A stretch of DNA of 6,489 bases from Thermoplasmata archaeon (GTDB lineage Archaea > Thermoplasmatota > Thermoplasmata > Thermoplasmatales > Thermoplasmataceae). Both the position numbers and the translations under genes were made by a program. Shown piece after piece: positions 5,010 through 6,489 of the stretch. The notes below the pieces were generated by a model. That model made no database searches. It saw nothing but the letters and a program-made list of their open reading frames with translations, and had not been told where the DNA came from. How positions within the stretch are numbered: the first letter of the stretch is position 1; each line of letters starts with the position of its first letter. The DNA lies in contig JAJZKS010000099.1 in the NCBI GenBank assembly GCA_021850835.1, positions 1-6,489 of the forward strand, read 5' to 3'.

Positions 5010-6489
5010 TGAAGTAGGCTTCACTTTCTGACAGGATGTTTGCATAAGCATATCTTTCCAACTGGGCGACTCCCCTGAAGTCTTTTCCATGAGGTTCCAT
5101 TAGTCCATGGTCAATGCTCCCGTCCGGCCTCATGACAGTAAAGCCATGGCTTCCGTCAGGACACCACTGTAAGATCTTGACCCTGTTTCCGCTTGGCTCA
5201 ACACTGGAAAATTCGACCACATCTCCAGCTCTGCGCACATTGCACAGGTCTTTGAGCCTGAATTCTTCACTATCAGCAATCGAAGACCAGTCAGATCTGG
5301 GAATATAAATGGTAGGTTCTTTTCTCATGCTGTAGGTCCTCGTTCCGAGTTCCCTGTTCGATGGATGATTTGGAATGGCTGGATTAAGTTCAGGAGATCC
5401 GGAAATCTTCAGCTTAACCGGATCAGGGACGAAGAAGAGCCTTCTTGTCCGGGAATCAATGAATTCCTTGTTCATGGCATTGAAAATGTCAATAGAGAAC
5501 TCTGAATCGATCTCCCTCATCCCGGACTCAACCCAGTACCTCCTGAATGTCTCAGGTGAGAATCCCCTCTTCCTGAATGCCATGATTGACCCGAGCCTCA
5601 CGTCATCCCAGCCGGCGTAGGTGCCATCTGCAATTCCCTTCTTTATTATGGAAGTCTTGAGGATAACCTGAGGGAAGTCTACAAGCCCGTAATGGTAATA
5701 TTCCGGAAGTTCCCAGTTGTTATACTTGAAGATGTATTTCTGCCTCTCTGTGTTGTTGATGTGGTCCTTGCCCCTGATGACATGGGTAAGCCCTAGAAGG
5801 TGGTCATCTACTGCTACGCTGAAATTCATCATTGGGTAGAACCTGAACCTGTGGCCATGCCTCGGGTGTTTTGTATCAGAAATCCTGAACGCGATCCAGT
5901 CCCTGACGGAAGGATTGGGGAGGTCAAGCTGTGTCTTTATGATGAGGACTACCTCCCCCGGTGCAAATTCACCTTTAAGGACTCTCTCAAAGGCAACCAT
6001 GTTTTCTCCACTGCTAAGAGACCGGTGGGGGCAGGCAATGGATCTGGCCAGTTTCTTCTTGTATACCTCTGTGTCACAGGTGCACATGTAGGCGTTTCCC
6101 TGTTCTATGAGCCGCCTTGCTTCGTCATAGTACACTTCCATCCGGTCAGATTGGATAACAATCTGCGTGGTGTTTATTCCGAGCCATTCTAGGTCTCTCG
6201 GAATCTGCTCATAGGCATTTGGGTCGATATTCGCAGGGTTTGTGTCCTCGATTCTGAGAATGAGCTCGCCACCATACCTTCTCACGTATTCATCATTGAG
6301 TATTGCAAGCCTGGAATGCCCAATGTGGAGTGGCCCTGATGGCGAGGGTGCCATCCTCAGTACCACCTTTCCCCTTACATTCTTAAGGTCAGGAAGCCTG
6401 TGCTCCTGCACTTTTTTCTCCTTGTGGAGGAGTTCCGGGTATTCGTCTTCTACAATTTTTGCGATTTCTTCCTGGCCCATTGCATTAAC
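4999..6489 (-). CDS. gltX: Glutamyl-tRNA synthetase, archaeal type (5' end missing)
   Basis: This class I synthetase charges tRNA(Glu). In archaea it is usually non-discriminating and also makes Glu-tRNA(Gln) for the amidotransferase GatDE. Counting from the Met at 6480, the catalytic fold shows APSPSGPLHIGHSR (44-57, with HIGH at 52-55), RIEDTNPANIDP (76-87), a probable zinc site CTC...CPH (Cys133, Cys135, Cys150, His152) and VIRGKDHINNTERQ (234-247). The KMSKS-equivalent is KTSII (275-279), followed by GWDDVRL (290-296). The C-terminal half (about 340-493) forms the beta-barrel anticodon-binding part of the archaeal/eukaryotic GlnRS-like group, not the bacterial alpha-helical one. The frame stays open to the window edge (Val-Asn-Ala before that Met), and archaeal enzymes usually have about 50-80 further residues here, so the Met at 6480 is internal and the gene is cut by the window. 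It is convergent with the PRC-barrel gene. Confidence 0.93.
   Translation of the reverse strand, partial: VNAMGQEEIAKIVEDEYPELLHKEKKVQEHRLPDLKNVRGKVVLRMAPSPSGPLHIGHSRLAILNDEYVRRYGGELILRIEDTNPANIDPNAYEQIPRDLEWLGINTTQIVIQSDRMEVYYDEARRLIEQGNAYMCTCDTEVYKKKLARSIACPHRSLSSGENMVAFERVLKGEFAPGEVVLIIKTQLDLPNPSVRDWIAFRISDTKHPRHGHRFRFYPMMNFSVAVDDHLLGLTHVIRGKDHINNTERQKYIFKYNNWELPEYYHYGLVDFPQVILKTSIIKKGIADGTYAGWDDVRLGSIMAFRKRGFSPETFRRYWVESGMREIDSEFSIDIFNAMNKEFIDSRTRRLFFVPDPVKLKISGSPELNPAIPNHPSNRELGTRTYSMRKEPTIYIPRSDWSSIADSEEFRLKDLCNVRRAGDVVEFSSVEPSGNRVKILQWCPDGSHGFTVMRPDGSIDHGLMEPHGKDFRGVAQLERYAYANILSESEAYFTHK

Noticed and set aside
5800..6192. 130-codon plus-strand open frame opposite gltX
   Set aside because: It is fully antisense to the conserved catalytic part of GluRS and shows no domain; a by-product of the codon use of gltX.

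Overview
The window looks like euryarchaeal DNA, most likely from the Thermoplasmata and probably close to Thermoplasmatales. It carries two transcription factor B genes, an archaeal Gar1, the KEOPS subunit Pcc1, a stand-alone glutaminase subunit of GMP synthase and an archaeal-type glutamyl-tRNA synthetase. The glutaminase resembles the Thermoplasma acidophilum protein as I remember it. Several genes have a TATA-like box about 23-26 bases before the start codon. This fits the leaderless transcription known in that order. The one clear internal operon gene (the minus-strand tfb) instead has a GGTGA Shine-Dalgarno sequence. The lineage is an inference from gene content; no 16S gene is present.

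Left part (1-1376): this part looks accessory or decaying. A multi-pass membrane protein gene is broken by at least two in-frame stops (35-415). An intact gene for a freestanding B3/B4 domain protein follows (473-1171), and then about 200 bases with possible coding debris. A tRNA-Leu(CAA) gene on the minus strand (1377-1461) marks the boundary with the conserved core.

Middle part (1462-4704): pcc1 (plus) runs tail-to-tail into tfb1, which is the second gene of a gar1-tfb1 operon on the minus strand. A 250-base AT-rich region separates gar1 from a second, divergently transcribed tfb gene (tfb2, plus). Seven bases after tfb2 comes the GMP synthase glutaminase subunit. The two TFB proteins align without gaps over the whole of tfb2 and have the same DNA-recognition helix.

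Right part (4705-6489): a small PRC-barrel protein gene has its own promoter and runs tail-to-tail, two bases apart, into gltX, which enters from the right edge of the window without its 5' end.

The core genes belong to information processing: transcription initiation (two TFBs), tRNA charging and modification (GltX, Pcc1, tRNA-Leu, possibly B3/B4 editing), RNA pseudouridylation (Gar1) and GMP synthesis. The most noticeable unexplained features are two similar inverted repeats, one at each convergent gene junction and both with AAATTTA in the loop, and palindromes in the divergent gar1/tfb2 promoter region. I see no clear new multi-gene system, CRISPR array or insertion sequence.
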